From NCBI GenBank assembly GCA_037951165.1, contig JBBDHG010000037.1:1243001-1307000 (forward strand): a DNA stretch of 64,000 bases, written 5' to 3'. The translations under genes were made by a program, and so were the position numbers. This stretch comes from Lophius americanus. Taxonomy: Eukaryota; Chordata; Actinopteri; Lophiiformes; Lophiidae. A model generated the notes under the pieces. That model made no database searches and was not told where the DNA came from. It saw nothing but the letters and a program-made list of their open reading frames with translations. Positions 11,167-24,066 of the stretch are shown piece by piece; position 1 is the stretch's first letter, and each line of letters starts with the position of its first letter.

Positions 11167-12904
11167 ATAATACATTATGAGTATTGAAAGGTCAAAGGTA
11201 GAACAAACTAAACAAACAAGTTGACTAATCTCAGCTACACCAATTTATTTTGGCCTTGTCATATCAACATACTAATGTTTTGGCCCACTGACCTTCTACA
11301 GAGCATTGAAGAGATTGGAGATCAGGTACTTTATAAACCAAAAGTGCTATGCCATTGGCTCAGTCACATGATGATACCTTGCGAGGTCAGAAAAGCTTCT
11401 TTCTTATTAATATGCGCAAGAATGAAATTGGACATCAAATGATTTCTTAAAAACGCAAATGCTCTGCGATTGCCTCAAACAGTCCCATGATGATTCCTCC
11501 TGAGGTCCCAAAGATTTCCTTCTTATCAACGCATTTGAAAGTGAAGTCATCTTTCCGTCTAGCAGGTGTCATTGAGTGTGAGATCCTGTAGATCTCTCTC
11601 TAAGTGAGTAGTTTTCATAGGTTGCCCCCTCTGGCTGGAACGGTCACGTGTTCAAGTCCAATGAAATGTAGAATGGCTTCAGAGCCATTTTTGGCTTTGT
11701 GGTAGTGCTTGGCCTTAGTTTCAGTGAACGTGTGGGGCATCGAGGTATGAGCTGGGAGGGGGGGGGGTTCTACAAGCCATTAAAACAGTGGCCTCATGAA
11801 AAAGGAAAAAAATGTTTCAAAATCAACAGTCTTCATTTTCGACCACGTTCAGCTTTATCACTTTAGCCTTCTTATTCTCATTCCAGGATTTTTTTTCTCC
11901 CGTACTCAAGGAGGAGCATTTGAGGACCGTTTTTGAGGCTGAGAGGAGAAAAACGGCTGAGTGGCTGAGTGGTGACGAGTAAAAGGAGGATTTTGTGTCT
12001 GAAAAAAGATACCAGAGGTGTGAAAAAAGTCAACGAAGAGTGGAAACAGGTAGGAGACTCGTTTTCGTGGAACATTCTTTCTTTTGTATCGTTCACTCTT
12101 CTGAGAGTCTCTTTTTCTTTATTTTTTATTTTTTTGACTTACCTTTATGGCTTCAATCGTGTTTCTATAACTGATTCGACACATGTGAGCAAATGTGTGT
12201 GTTCCGGCGGATGTTATGATCGCAGCTGACATTAAAACATGCAGCATCAAGCACACCAACACACCTATACAGAGCCTCCATCAGTAATGCCATGGTGTTA
12301 TGTAAATACAGGAGCAGAACCTCACAGTACAGTAGATACGATTCTCTTGTCCTTGTGCGTATTTTAATTTGTGTGTCAAATATGCTATTTCACATAAGTG
12401 TACTGTAGATGCAGGGCATGAGTGTGTGTGAGGCTTTGGGCATAGCCTTTAGCAGTGGCGTGAAAGCATTAGTTAGTGTCTACACAGGCGTATATTATGC
12501 CATCTTCACTGCATTTATTGCTCTTATATTACTAGTAACACTGTTATTAGTGCTGACAGTACTTGACTTACCACGTCTAATATACTCTGCATGTATGTGA
12601 GAGCACTATGTGTGTCAGGCAGAGATAAAGAAAAAGAAGCAATTATTGTAATTACTTCATCCCTGTTCTTTTTCATCCTATTGTTCTTCTCCTCTTGTAA
12701 AAACCACTGCTGGAAGAATGTATAAAATAGATTAAAGTCAGTTCATGCACCACTTGTTCATCAGCAAGAAAATGGACGCTTCAAATGTAATAATTATTAA
12801 GAGGAATGCATTTAGATATGTGCATATGGATGAACAGGGGTGTAATGGTGAACATTAATGTGACTGTTTTCTTTGACTCAGCAATGCGCGTGGAAAACAC
12901 TAAT
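11167..12904. other. Intergenic, nothing recognised
   Basis: Contains a poly-G run at 11758-11767. The frame at 12409-12600 encodes a hydrophobic stretch but starts and stops without any gene context. No family or RNA recognised. Confidence 0.5.
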
Positions 12905-13215
12905 AATATAATTATATTCCCAAAAAGTCGAGATATCATTGAATCGTCTATGTTGCGTCCCCCACCAATGATTGGTTGTTTCAAATTTTAAACCCAAGTA
13001 GACCTTAGTGCGAGAAAGAAATGGATTGATTTTTGGAATGGTCAGTTATTTATATACGACACTAGAGGGAGCTGTATCTCCATCGTTTTTTATCAAACGA
13101 TACGATTTTGTCAAAATTTTTGTGCAATTGAATCAACTTCACATTTGATTTGATGAGTGCACTGTAATTTACGGAATGTCAGCGTAGGCTTAGTTTGAAT
13201 GTAATTTTACTGTTG
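12905..13215 (-). repeat. Dispersed repeat family A, minus-oriented partial copy
   Basis: Starts with the family A end block (TTATATTCCCAAAAAGTCGAG at about 12912, then ATATCATTGAATCG). It continues with a dCCCAAGTAGACCTTAGTGCGAG-like block and GGATTGATTTTTGGAATGG, and ends with the flank motif GTCAGCGTAGGCTTAGTTTG at about 13179 that also borders the copies at 31800 and 44680. Confidence 0.65.
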
Positions 13216-15002
13216 ATTTATGGCTACATATTTGAACATATGAGGAAATCTGACGTCCTGAAAAACATTGCGTCATGTCACATTTCTTAACTAATCAGCT
13301 GTGACCTGCTCATTCAGAAACTGTAACTCTCTGGAAATTCATATAGATGGAAACCAGTTTTATCTTTTATTCGCTGTAATGAACGAATCCCTGTTCCCTT
13401 TTGAGCCCATGTGTGGAGCTCTCAGGTGGTTCCTGTCAGTTAGTTAGTCATTTCAAATGGCGTAGATCCAGTGGGTACAGAAGAAGAATAACCTCTTGAG
13501 GTCTCAAAGGGCCTTTTGTATCTTATAGGCATATGAATAATGCTGATGGTCTTGGAGAAACATCAAATAGCCTCTGATTCACTAATTGAGTGAGTCATTG
13601 TCTCTCTTGCAATGCATATTTATTGACCCCATTTGAATGGGATCCTCATTTTTACAGAGTGAGAACTGTTCTTAACAATTAATGCGACGTTCCTGATGCA
13701 AATACATTTAAAAATGAATCTTTTAGATGACACAGTGGATATCATACTACTGTGGACATCATACCACTACCACCGCAGCAATTGCTCTGACATCATCTTG
13801 GCACGCCGAGGAGAGAATATTTAGACATTAAAGTTGTATCTTTTAGATAAGCTAAGCTAAAGATAAGCTATTAAGCAAAACAAGCAGTCATGGTGGAAAT
13901 TATTGACTTACTTGATAAATCCAAAAAACCACAAAATCTCAGTTGTTGCCGGCTTTGCTGAACCACCTCATGTGTTTGCATATGACTCCCTTCAGTCACA
14001 TTTGAGCTGTGGTTCTGGAGCACTGTAGCATTTCATTGGCATTTGTCAGATGTTCATTGCACTGTTTCTTGGGGGGATGTGCTGATTTTCCACAAACATG
14101 GAAGGAAATTGAGGACAAGTGGAAAGAATTCTATCTGCTGCAGGCGTCTGAATTATTGAAAGGGCCACCGGTGGCAACCTGTTCTGAACTAAGAGTGTCT
14201 GTACGGATGGGAAAGCACAGGGAGGGATGTAGTGATATGCATAATAAAAACATGTCAAGTGCTGACACATTCCAACCACAGACATCAACAATGTGTCTGG
14301 TTTGAATCAAGAACAGAAAGGTTATCTATACGCCTGCACATATGAATAGTTAATACTTTGTGGCTTTCTTTTCTCCAACCATAAAAAGGTTATCGAGCCT
14401 TTCAATCTATTGGCGAAATGTTGTCCAATGGGTATATTGGACAAAAGCTATAGTATTCCTTCACAAAAATAAAGATGAAGGAACTACTCTTCTCATTCCG
14501 TGTTGTAATCCTTTGTGAAGCAGGTAACAAACCAAACGTTGCTGCTGTGAGCAATTTCAGGGAAGTCATAGAGGTTAACTGCAAATGTATTAATTTCTGT
14601 GCACCAAAAACTGAGAGTAGTAGTTTGTAAACAAGTGCCTTAAACAATAGCGATTCGGCAGTTACATAGCATTGTGATATTCAGCAACAGCCTGAGGGAA
14701 CTGTATGCTCTGGAAGACAGTGTAACACACAGTACTCACCTGATATTAACTCTCAGTATAACCACGGTTTACCGTTTAGTCAACATAAAGACACGTTTTA
14801 AGCTGCTTAAAGACCGCCGATCTCCACAAAGTCTAAGTGCTTACTTATAGACACATCCTCAGAGACAACACATGACTCAGTCTGTTGGGTGCTATGAAAG
14901 TAAGATATAGTGTATATGTATTAAAAAAAAGAAAAAATCAAAGACATTATTTCTTTGCATTTTTATTATATTTAATAAATCCCCACATGCTGTAATATTC
15001 AA
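13216..15002. other. Intergenic, nothing recognised
   Basis: Unique-looking AT-rich DNA. The overlapping opposite-strand frames near 14009-14305 lack any family signature and were judged chance. Confidence 0.5.
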
Positions 15003-15176
15003 AAAGAAAAAAATTCTACTTTGAGCTTTGGTGTCCTTCAGGGCTCCATCAATGGCACCTTACACTTTAGCATATACATGCTGTGTCTGTTCATACTATT
15101 AACAGGTTCAATCAAGTGCAACACAACAATTTGCTCAACCAAACAGTTGAGTTGGACATGAAAAGGTTAAAGTTGA
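15003..15176 (+). mobile_element. Family B partial copy with decayed reverse-transcriptase motif
   Basis: GGTGTCCTTCAGGGCTCC at about 15032 translates as GVLQGS, followed by a degraded (L/I)xGPxLF and IYML. This is the GVPQGSILGPLLF...YMLPL motif of LINE reverse transcriptases. The following bases (GGTTCAATCAAGTGCAACAC) and the end (GACATGAAAAGGTTAA, 15160-15176) match the right half of the element at 39898-40377. No intact frame remains. Confidence 0.6.
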
Positions 15177-16175
15177 GGTAAGGGTACTGCAGAACTCAGA
15201 AGATAGGGGGTATTTGAAACGATGTCTGTTATGGCCTGGATACTTTTTCATTATATTTCCTCCTGTGCCACACCCCAGTGTCTCTTTAAATTCCGTTTCA
15301 CCTCATTTAACTATCAATCTTGAAAACTCCGCTTTAATTATGAGCCATGCTGCTTCTTCCCTCCCAAACTCAATCAGAATAAACAAAAAGCATTTTCAGC
15401 CATAATGGGATTATTGATTTGAGTCTCAGCTTTGAACTGAGACTTTGTGTATGTTTGTGTCTGGCTATCTTTGTGTGTGACAACCAAGCTGATATTTGCG
15501 CATATTGTAGTTTTTATTTTTTGTGTGGGATTTTATAGTGAACCTGAAGTGATTGAAAATACATTTTATATGCCTGTGTGTGTGTTTGTCAGCATCGTCT
15601 GGAGTCTTGTCCATGTGGGTGCTTCCAGTGATTGGTTAAAGAATTGAAGCATTAAATTGCCTTACAGCTGATTCTCATCTGGCAAGTCTCTGGCATTACA
15701 TACTTTTGAGTTCTGAGCTTAGTTTGACTAATATCCACTACAGTCATCAGTACCTTGGCTCTCCCAACACTCTGACTTTAGAAATCTGAGTTGTCTTTTG
15801 CAGAACCTTTTATTGCAGCTTGGTTTCGATTTCATTTCCACTCGTAAAATGTGAACCAAAAAGGCAACTACCAATGAAAGAAATTCATTCCTCTTTCTCC
15901 AGTTTTTCATTTGGGGAAGAGATTGTCACTCTACAGAGTTTGCAAAATTAACCAGATTCTCAAATTCTATTAAAGTAGAAATAAAAAGAAAAAAAGCCCT
16001 TGATTCCTACAAGCCATTTTTGTGCAAACTTAATTGATTTTTATGACATAATAATACATACAATATTCATTTGAAGGAATAGGTGCTTTATTTCAAGTAA
16101 AGCTGTGCTGGGATCTTTCTAAAATGGGAAACTGTGTCGCTGTGGTAAGAAAAAGTGTTACCTGCTTCCATTCTT
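15177..16175. other. Intergenic between two family B ends
   Basis: No gene or further repeat recognised. It is bounded by inverted family B termini (15131-15176 and 16176-16220). Confidence 0.5.
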
Positions 16176-16222
16176 AATAACCCTTTAATGTCCAGCTCAA
16201 CTGTTTGGTTGAGTACATTTCA
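16176..16222 (-). repeat. Family B terminus, inverted relative to 15131-15176
   Basis: ACCCTTTAATGTCCAGCTC then AACTGTTTGGTTGAG is the near-perfect reverse complement of the 15131-15176 end, about 1 kb away. Downstream near 16275-16320 the phrase CAAGAATGGAACCCTGGGGG resembles sequence I associate with old teleost LINE remnants, but I cannot assign it. Confidence 0.6.
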
Positions 16223-16322
16223 GTCACTATTTCATATTAAAAAATGTGTGCCAACACCTTCATGCTAAAGAGTAAGGGGCCAAGAATGGAACCCTGGGGG
16301 ATGCCACAGGTCAAAGGTGCGA

Positions 16323-18745
16323 CCGAAAGGTTAAGCATAAACCATGGTTAATGTTCTGCATGCATGGATAAGTCCAAATCAATTTTTCTGGGATAATATA
16401 GCACCTGAAGACTTACTAAACAGAATTATGTAACTTGATACAACCAAAAACTAATTTATCACAGTGAATTAATTGTTTATAATTAAATACAATTGTATTA
16501 TTATTCTTTTTTTTAAATAATTTTTTAATTTACTGTTTAAACACATCCTTCACCAAATAATTTGTCATTTTATGGTGAATTTAAAGTGACTGAGATATTG
16601 ACCAAAAGAGTGTGTATTGAGTTAGTGAGGATATTAAAGCATTACAGGTAGGACATCACATCTAGAAAACTGAATCATTATGTTTATTTCCTTGTAATAT
16701 TACTACCTAATTCTAATTTACATTATAAAATATTGTAGATAATGTATCAATATACAGTTAATTTTGAAGATTAGGTCTCTGCTTTCCAAAATTGGCCACA
16801 TTTGTCCATGAGAAGATCTACAGTCAGCTTTTGTTTGGCAGCCGAGCTAAACAGCAGTGAGCACTCAGGTCCCAGAGGCTAAGGTTAGCTAGTATACTAC
16901 TACTGACATATATGAAACCACGGCTCTCACCTCCTTTTCTCATTGAAGAAGAGACAGTCCACATCTTCTAAACCACTTTTCTCTCCCTACAGCTAGTCTG
17001 TTAGTCACTTTATTCACTCCGCAAAGCTGCATCTCAATGATCACAAGAGGCTGTGCATTCATTGCTCCCTTGGGTGCAAGACTCATAATTAAATGTGCGT
17101 CATACACCATTACTTTCAAATCTTGCAGTGGGTGCATGTTTCAGATTTGAGACAAGATTATCTGTGGAAACCCTTGATAAGTGTGTATGATAAAACCAAA
17201 TGTCACACTGGGCCAGGACTTTTAATCTTTTGTAGTTTGAGTCTGCACCTGTCTTACTCCATTTTTTTTAGGTAACATTTTTTTTCATTTCTTTTATTTT
17301 TATTTTATATTTTATATTCTATATTTTATATTTTATTTTTCTAACTATAGAAGTAAAACACGACATATACAAGGTGAAAAGTGCTGCCTAGTTACGCTCT
17401 GTGCCAATCCGAACTTGGATTCACAAAGAAGAAAAATCAGCATGAGAAAATGCTTTTAGGGTGTGAGAGCGTGAGATCTGTGTATGAGAGTTGGCACCCC
17501 TGTAATTGATGTACATTTCCATCTTATGTCCTATTCCTCCTTCTATTTCTCTTCCTGTCGTCCTCTCTTCTAGTCATTACCTTTGTATTTCAGAAATTAT
17601 GGAGGGGAAAGATAAAGCAGCATAGAAGGTAGATACACAAATATACTCTGTATCATGTTTTCTTGTTTGTCCGCATACATTTTTACTCATCTGCATTTGA
17701 TTTTGTACCACTTTCAGTGTTTTTATGCTGTTTGTTTCGCCTCATTCGTAATTACTCCATTTGTCCATTTTTCAATCTGTCTCACTATTCATCGAGATCT
17801 CTCTTTTTCACCCCATCCTGCAAGTGTGCACTCAGAATGGAGACCAGATACTTGCCCACGTCCTAAAAAAGTGACAAAGTAAAAGAGTAAAGGCTAATAA
17901 TTAAACACATAGTTCTCTTTATGCCATGTTTTAATCCAACCTATTTCTCTCTTCTCTGCTTGAATTAAACTTTTTCTTATTAACTCACTTTTTTTGGCTC
18001 CCTGACATCCTCCCTCATCCTCTCTCTCCTCCGTTTGAAGTGTTAATCCGCTTGCCAGGTCTGTTGGTTCATGAAGCAGCTACCTTGAAATAATTGAGCT
18101 TCATGCATGTTAAAGAACCAGTGAAAAAAAGAAAAAAAGAAGAAAAAAAGAAAAAATGCAATCCTAACTATAAGTGCAATTATATTTCTGTGAAAGTGAG
18201 TGACAGCCCAGTGTAGTCCTCAGTGTTGAGTACATCAGTCCAACATGAGTTGCTGTCGAAAACGCCGTCACGCTTGTAAACTTTCTCAGAAAGCACATTC
18301 ACTCACACAGAAAGAGAAGCATAGTGACTGAACGGGTATGGGATGGAGGGAATATTGATGATTTGAGAGAAGAAACATAGAACAGAGGAGCAGAAAAGAC
18401 AAAGGGACCTCAGTGCTTAAATAACATCACCCCTGTTCATGATGAACAAAGTGAAAATTCAAATGGGAGAAAGACGCAGCAACATTTATTAGTCAGAGAG
18501 AAGACAATTATCTATGGTAATTGCAGCCCTGCTCTCCACAAGACAAAAACAGAACATTTTCTAGCTCCTGTCGAAAGAGGCTCCTTCAAAGATGTACAAT
18601 TAAAATGATTGAGAGGAAGACGGCTGGGTTGTTTAATTTCATTTAGGTATTAACGAATAAGCTGTCTTTAAACTGTCCTCTGATATTTGCTCCGTTGATT
18701 TTGCCTCCTTTTGCAAACCTTTCAGGGGTTATCTTAGTCATGGAC
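16323..18745. other. Intergenic, AT-rich with simple tracts
   Basis: TTTTA-rich simple sequence at about 17279-17341 and (GAAAAAA)-type tract at 18122-18158. No gene recognised. Confidence 0.5.
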
Positions 18746-18810
18746 AGTGGAACGGACTTCAAATTGGTCAAGCTGGTGCAACCAATTTGAAGTCCTCCTC
18801 AACTTCCACT
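18746..18810. repeat. Short perfect-stem hairpin
   Basis: GGACTTCAAATTGGT (18754-18768) is perfectly inverted at 18781-18795 with a 12-base loop. A further seven outer pairs (AGTGGAA 18746-18752 with TTCCACT 18804-18810) continue beyond an asymmetric bulge of 1 versus 8 bases. It could be a tiny foldback repeat or a hairpin RNA; no expression evidence exists here. Confidence 0.6.
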
Positions 18811-19664
18811 AAAGTCAACAGGAAGTGACAGTCTCCTTTTAAGCTGCTGATAAAATAAGGCACTCTGGGCCTCACGCCATATGTAGCTCTCTCCTCCACA
18901 CTATACGCTGTTCCTTTTACAATCCAGAATCCGCATACAGCTTTAATAATACAATGGTATTATAATGATTGGATGGGGTCAGGAATGTAGGCTCACCACT
19001 CTTTAGTGTTCAGGGCATTTATGCTGCCTCGACTGCTGTGTTGTACCCCTCAGGATCTCAAGATCACCCCTGTGTGGTTGGTTTGGACCATGATTGGTTT
19101 TGGGTTTAGAATCCTAAATCATGTTAAAGTGAAGAAATAACTGAGGTAGTAGTGGTGATGTTGTCCTGCAAAAAAAAGAAAAATATACCAAACATTGGCA
19201 TGTTTTATATTATTTAATGTGTTTAAAGGAAGGCTGAGGTTCAGGTTATTTTGTAAAGATTTGGGACATATTTTGTTCAGAGAACTGTTTCACAACATGT
19301 ACCACCTCTTGCACAAAATACAATGCATCTGTGATGATTTCACATGTCTACCAGTGTCTTACAAACATAAATAAAGAAAATGCACCAAGCAATGGACCTA
19401 AATGGTGGCAGGATCGTTTTGGTTGTAGTTTGCTGAAAGTCCATTAATATGCACAGATATACGTGCATTCCTATCGTATGCCTGTCACATAGTGGGCAAA
19501 TGTTGCAGCAGATAAGGAGGTAATTTACCTGAATATCACCATCATTTCAACCGGACAGGCCTACAGACCAGCATGTGTTCTGACAACCTTTATGGTTTAG
19601 ACTTACAGACATTCAATATATGTTGCTACTGCTACTTGTTTAACTTGGCCTGTGCCACATCCCC
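18811..19664. other. Intergenic, nothing recognised
   Basis: AT-rich, no family resemblance in any frame. Confidence 0.5.
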
Positions 19665-20085
19665 GACCACAAGGGTATATTCCAAAAATACCCCAATCCC
19701 CTGCGTTGTGAAAGTTACCTTCTATTTTAAACTCTTCAAATTAAATGAGAAGTTCAAGTGTTTTACTTAAATAAAAACATCTACACCTAGTAAATACAAT
19801 TTGAACTATTTGAGTAAAATATTGGTCAAATTTGGATTAATTGGACCAGTGGTTAAAAAAATTATGGCAAAATAAATTTTGATGATAAAGCTCCCCTTAG
19901 TGTCAGACTTACACAATTGAACTTTACCAAAATCACTCCAGTTCTTGCTTGCACTAAGGTCTATGGGAGAATAAAATGTGAAAATAATCCACAAAACTGT
20001 TCTTTATTTATTATAACACAAAGGATATGCATTGGCAGTCACGATGAGAATTCCATAATATTACGGACTCTTCGGGGATAACATA
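19665..20085 (+). repeat. Dispersed repeat family A, plus-oriented copy with both ends
   Basis: Left block: ACAAGGGTATATTCC then CCCCAATCCCCTGCGTTGTG. Middle: TTGGACCAGTGGTTAAAAAA, GCTCCCCTTAGTGTCAG, ACCAAAATCACTCCAG. Right end: GAGAATTCCATAATATTACG then CTCTTCGGGGATAAC. It is among the clearest copies for defining both ends (about 420 bp) and has no coding capacity. Confidence 0.75.
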
Positions 20086-20849
20086 ACAACAACTGCATGG
20101 TTAATGTTGCTCTGTTCCTTTAATATAGGTATGCAATTCCCCATGAGCCAAATGAGTGGGTGAATGCAGGAGAAGAAACAGTAGGAGAGGGTGACAGAGA
20201 ATGAGAGTTTGTTCAAATGCAGCGACCAATACATGTTGTATAAGACGACCAATGTAGTACTGCATCAGACGAGAGTCTTTGAAAATGCCTCATGCTCGAG
20301 CAACATTTATAATGACTTTCCTTCAGGGGTGGAGGGAAAGAAGTCTGATCAAAGATAGACTGAAGGGTTTTTCAAACAATCCTTCCCCGGTGACTCCAAA
20401 CCCAGATTGTGCTTTTCTTTGTTTCATGGATTAATTCTTTTTTTTTACAGAGGGGAATGGTGAAAATAAGCAGTTGTGTGTTTTTTTTTCTGTGTGCATG
20501 CCATATAATATATATTTTATGAGAGCGCTGACATTTCTAGGTCTGTGTACTATTGAATGTCCTGTATTCTCAGAAAAAGATGAAAGTGTGTAGGGGGTGT
20601 GGGTGTGCAGATCGAGATTACGCTTTGACCATACTGTACAGCTCCACTGAAAGCTGGTTCCCACATATGTTGTCGCAGGACTGCTCAGTGTTCGTTGCTG
20701 TGGATTCACTGCAAATCCTTTTTGTTCATGCAATTACTCAAAACTATTTCAAGGATACATTTCTGATTACTGATGGCAAACAGAGGGGTTCCGTGCCGCT
20801 CTCCCCATCTCCGACCTCTGACCGTGGGATGCAGTCGCTGGTGAGCTGT
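20086..20849. other. Intergenic between two family A copies
   Basis: No gene recognised. The overlapping frames at 20431-20888 on both strands lack any family signature. Confidence 0.5.
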
Positions 20850-21125
20850 TCTTTTATCCCCGAAAAGTTGGGGAAATTATGGAACTAGCGTTGCCACATC
20901 CACAGATTGATCGCGTTTACATGATAACTAAAAAACTATTTCATGTATCATTTTCAAATACTATATACATACCCACATAAACGATAGCCTGATGAAGAAC
21001 AGGATTGATTTTGGGTAAGGTGTATTATTCCAAAACTAGGGGGACCTTTATCTCAAAAAAGATTCCGGGCCATATTTTCTCAACCTTTGGTCCAATTATT
21101 AATATTATTTTCCACAGGTTCAATG
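20850..21125 (-). repeat. Dispersed repeat family A, minus-oriented partial copy
   Basis: Begins TTTTATCCCCGAAAAGTTGG then AAATTATGGAACTAGCGTTG (right-end block inverted). It continues with ATGATAACTAAAAAACTATT, CAGGATTGATTTTGGG and TCTCAACCTTTGGTCC (inverted form of the GGACCAA-GGTTGAGAA block). Confidence 0.65.
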
Positions 21126-21838
21126 GTTTACAAGCAAAGACAATTTAACCAGTTTGTGATACAAACATTTTTTATAAGTAATATTAAGGTACGGACTTTA
21201 TTTATTTTGGGATCAACCCCAGTAATCAGAGTTCATTAGTGAATCATTGAATTCAGTTTTTTGCAAAGTTTTCCAAAAGTGTATGGCAAGAGTGGCAGCA
21301 AAGCATCCTTTTTAAAATATACATATTATTTGTTTTATACATCTTTCATTTGAAAAACAGAATTATTTTCTGATCATTCTGAATTTTATAAGTTAAATAA
21401 AAACCTATTGATATAACAATAAAACGACTTATGAGTCAAACAGTTGCTTACACAGTTGAACTGATGTGTGTCTGCTGCTGGTTGACATTATCTCTGTGAA
21501 AAGCCTATACTATAGTTGCAGAACTTTAAATAATACAATTCAAAGGACTGCAGCAATAGCGTGTTCTGTAAACAAACAAGCTACCTAGCTCGACTTATAT
21601 TCGTAGCGAAAATGCTGATAGAGAACAATGGGAGCTGTGTGAAGAACTAAAGTGAGGCGACACAGATTCAGCTGTGTTCCATTCAACCTTCTGCTCTGTT
21701 CTGTTTCTCACTCTTTGCTGCAAAAAAACAAATGTGCAATTAAAAACTTTGGATATACTTTCAGTAAAGCCACAGGACTCATTATTGGGCATTAGTTTTG
21801 CGCTTCGTATGTGTAGGGGAATCTCAATGCACTCTTTC

Positions 21839-21878
21839 ACACACACAAACACACACACACGCATACATACACACACAC
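21839..21878. repeat. (CA)n microsatellite
   Basis: CACACA units with AAAC, GCAT and ACAT interruptions. Confidence 0.9.
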
Positions 21879-24035
21879 TTCTATCACCAGCATTTATATC
21901 TCATCCATTGCCAGAAAGATTAAACTGGAGCGCTAAATGAGGAACAGTGTGCGTCTGAGACCTAACCCTGTAATATTTTAAACTTGGAAAGCATGTCAGG
22001 GTTGTATTATCTAGGTAGCCTAGAATGAGATAGAACGGTTAGAAATACATAGTGCACGATATTGGATGAATGGGTTAAAAGCACTAAAGGTTGCTTCATA
22101 GATGTCAATCAAAGAGCATCAAAAATATTTTCCGGGAATGAATATCTAAAATGTAAAGAATATATATATATATATAATTAGTACTATATTATTATGCAAT
22201 TCTTCTGAACAGGTAAATGCCATTTGAGGAACTATAGAAAGTTCAAACTGGATGACTGTCCCCCTGCACACTCAACCGTTACTGCTCACACCCCTTTATG
22301 ATTCTCACCTTTCACACATTATCACTCTCAATTACTCGCTTCACAGTCTGGGGCATCAATTGATATCAGCTGTGCTCATTTAGCCAGCTGCAGCTATACA
22401 ATAATTGTGACATATTTCATGGATAACCTATCATCATCAGCTATGATTCTCTCCATACATGTAGTTAGGTTTCTATCATTTTATAGCGTTTGTATGTCTG
22501 TTTGTTTGTTAGTGAGATTAAGGAATAACAACAGGAATGATTTGCATGACATATAACGACATTTTACCCTGCTGTTGGTATTAGCATATCCTGGAGATGA
22601 TTACATTTTGGAGACGTTATGTGCGTCGCAGCATTAAAAAAAAAAAAAGGCGATGTATTCTCTCAAAAACTCTTATCAGGTTTGGTTTGGTGGAGTGGAA
22701 GGCGCAAGAGAATGAGGAGACACAAACGGTTCGAGAGTACTTGAAAAACACTGAGGGAGTTTGTTGGTGTATTTGGTAGATTTAGAGGCATATAATAAAT
22801 AATGGAGGAATCTTCATGACATTTTCCTAAATAATGCAATGTAAATAATTCTGATCACAGTAGCGTATTCTGGTTTTAATTGGTTCCTCCTTCATTCAAT
22901 CAGCAGAGACATCAGCCACCACCACCAGTGTTTAAATTCCAGAGAGTGGATAATCCATACTGCTGATCAGGGCAGACACCCTTTGATCACAATTTATTCT
23001 ATAATTATATTGGACTAATTATCACACGTCATCTGTGGTAGTAAATCACTCATCTTGTTTTCATTCCCCATCTCTCCTGATTGAAATACAATTATAATGT
23101 AATCATTGATCTAATGCTCACTTTTTTGAGCATAGCAATTTCGTTATGCAAGTATCAGCAGATGCTCTAAAATAACAGATGTTTGTGTTAAAGTGAAAGA
23201 GAACTCTAATGTATGCAATTATCATGTCAATAACAAAGAAGGAAGTGAGACAACGCTGTAATGGGCAAATATACCTTGTGTAGCTTCACTACCTTTCATG
23301 AAAAAACTATTTCTATAAATGCATCGTTAGCTTTGCTCTGATTACTATTTCAAACATAAAAATGCACTGAAGGACGACGGAGTTGGACTGCAAACCACCG
23401 TTTGAGTAATCTTCCATTAAAATGAAGAGAGGGAGCCTTGGTTGACTGACTAGCTAAAATGAAAGTGCCTCAAGACGAATTAATTTACATCTTGTGAACA
23501 TTTATTTCAATCTCATTATCCATTTTTTTTCACATTGGTTTTACATTAACTCCTCTGTGTTCCCACACAGACTGATCCTCTATTGTAAATACCATACTAT
23601 CATAAATAAATGGGGTCTAAAGGTGAGATGTCTACAATTACAACCTTTCCAGAGGTTAACAATGCAATACAGTTAAATGCCCATATCACATCAAGTGTTG
23701 CATTATTATAAAATACACTGAAACAATTGGATGGGTTTTTGAAGCTTTTCCCTACAGAGCTTGTTTAGTTATGAGCCCCATTATTGTGAAATATTCACAA
23801 GTCTCTATCAATAGAAAAATACTGGCAAACTTTACCTGGGCGGGATGGATCGGCTGTTATGTTTTAGAATATTAATTTGGGCACAAAAGTGGACTTAGTC
23901 AGGTGTGAAGGTAACTCTAAAGAAACCTGAGGTGAGAAGTGCTGGAGAGATGAGGGCAGCATGATGAGGTGGATCTTGGATTGGAGCAGTGAAGGCAGAC
24001 AAGGTATTTTTGTATGTATTTTGCCCCCAAAAAAA
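21879..24035. other. Intergenic, nothing recognised
   Basis: Short (TA)n at 22160-22176 and poly-A at 22636-22648. No gene, RNA or repeat family member identified. Confidence 0.5.
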
Positions 24036-24066
24036 GATGGATGGATGGATGGATGGATGGATGGAT
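24036..24066. repeat. (GGAT)n microsatellite
   Basis: About seven perfect GGAT units. Confidence 0.95.

Noticed and set aside
11575..11665. tRNA-like B box GTTCAAGTCC
   Set aside because: No matching A box or acceptor stem can be drawn.
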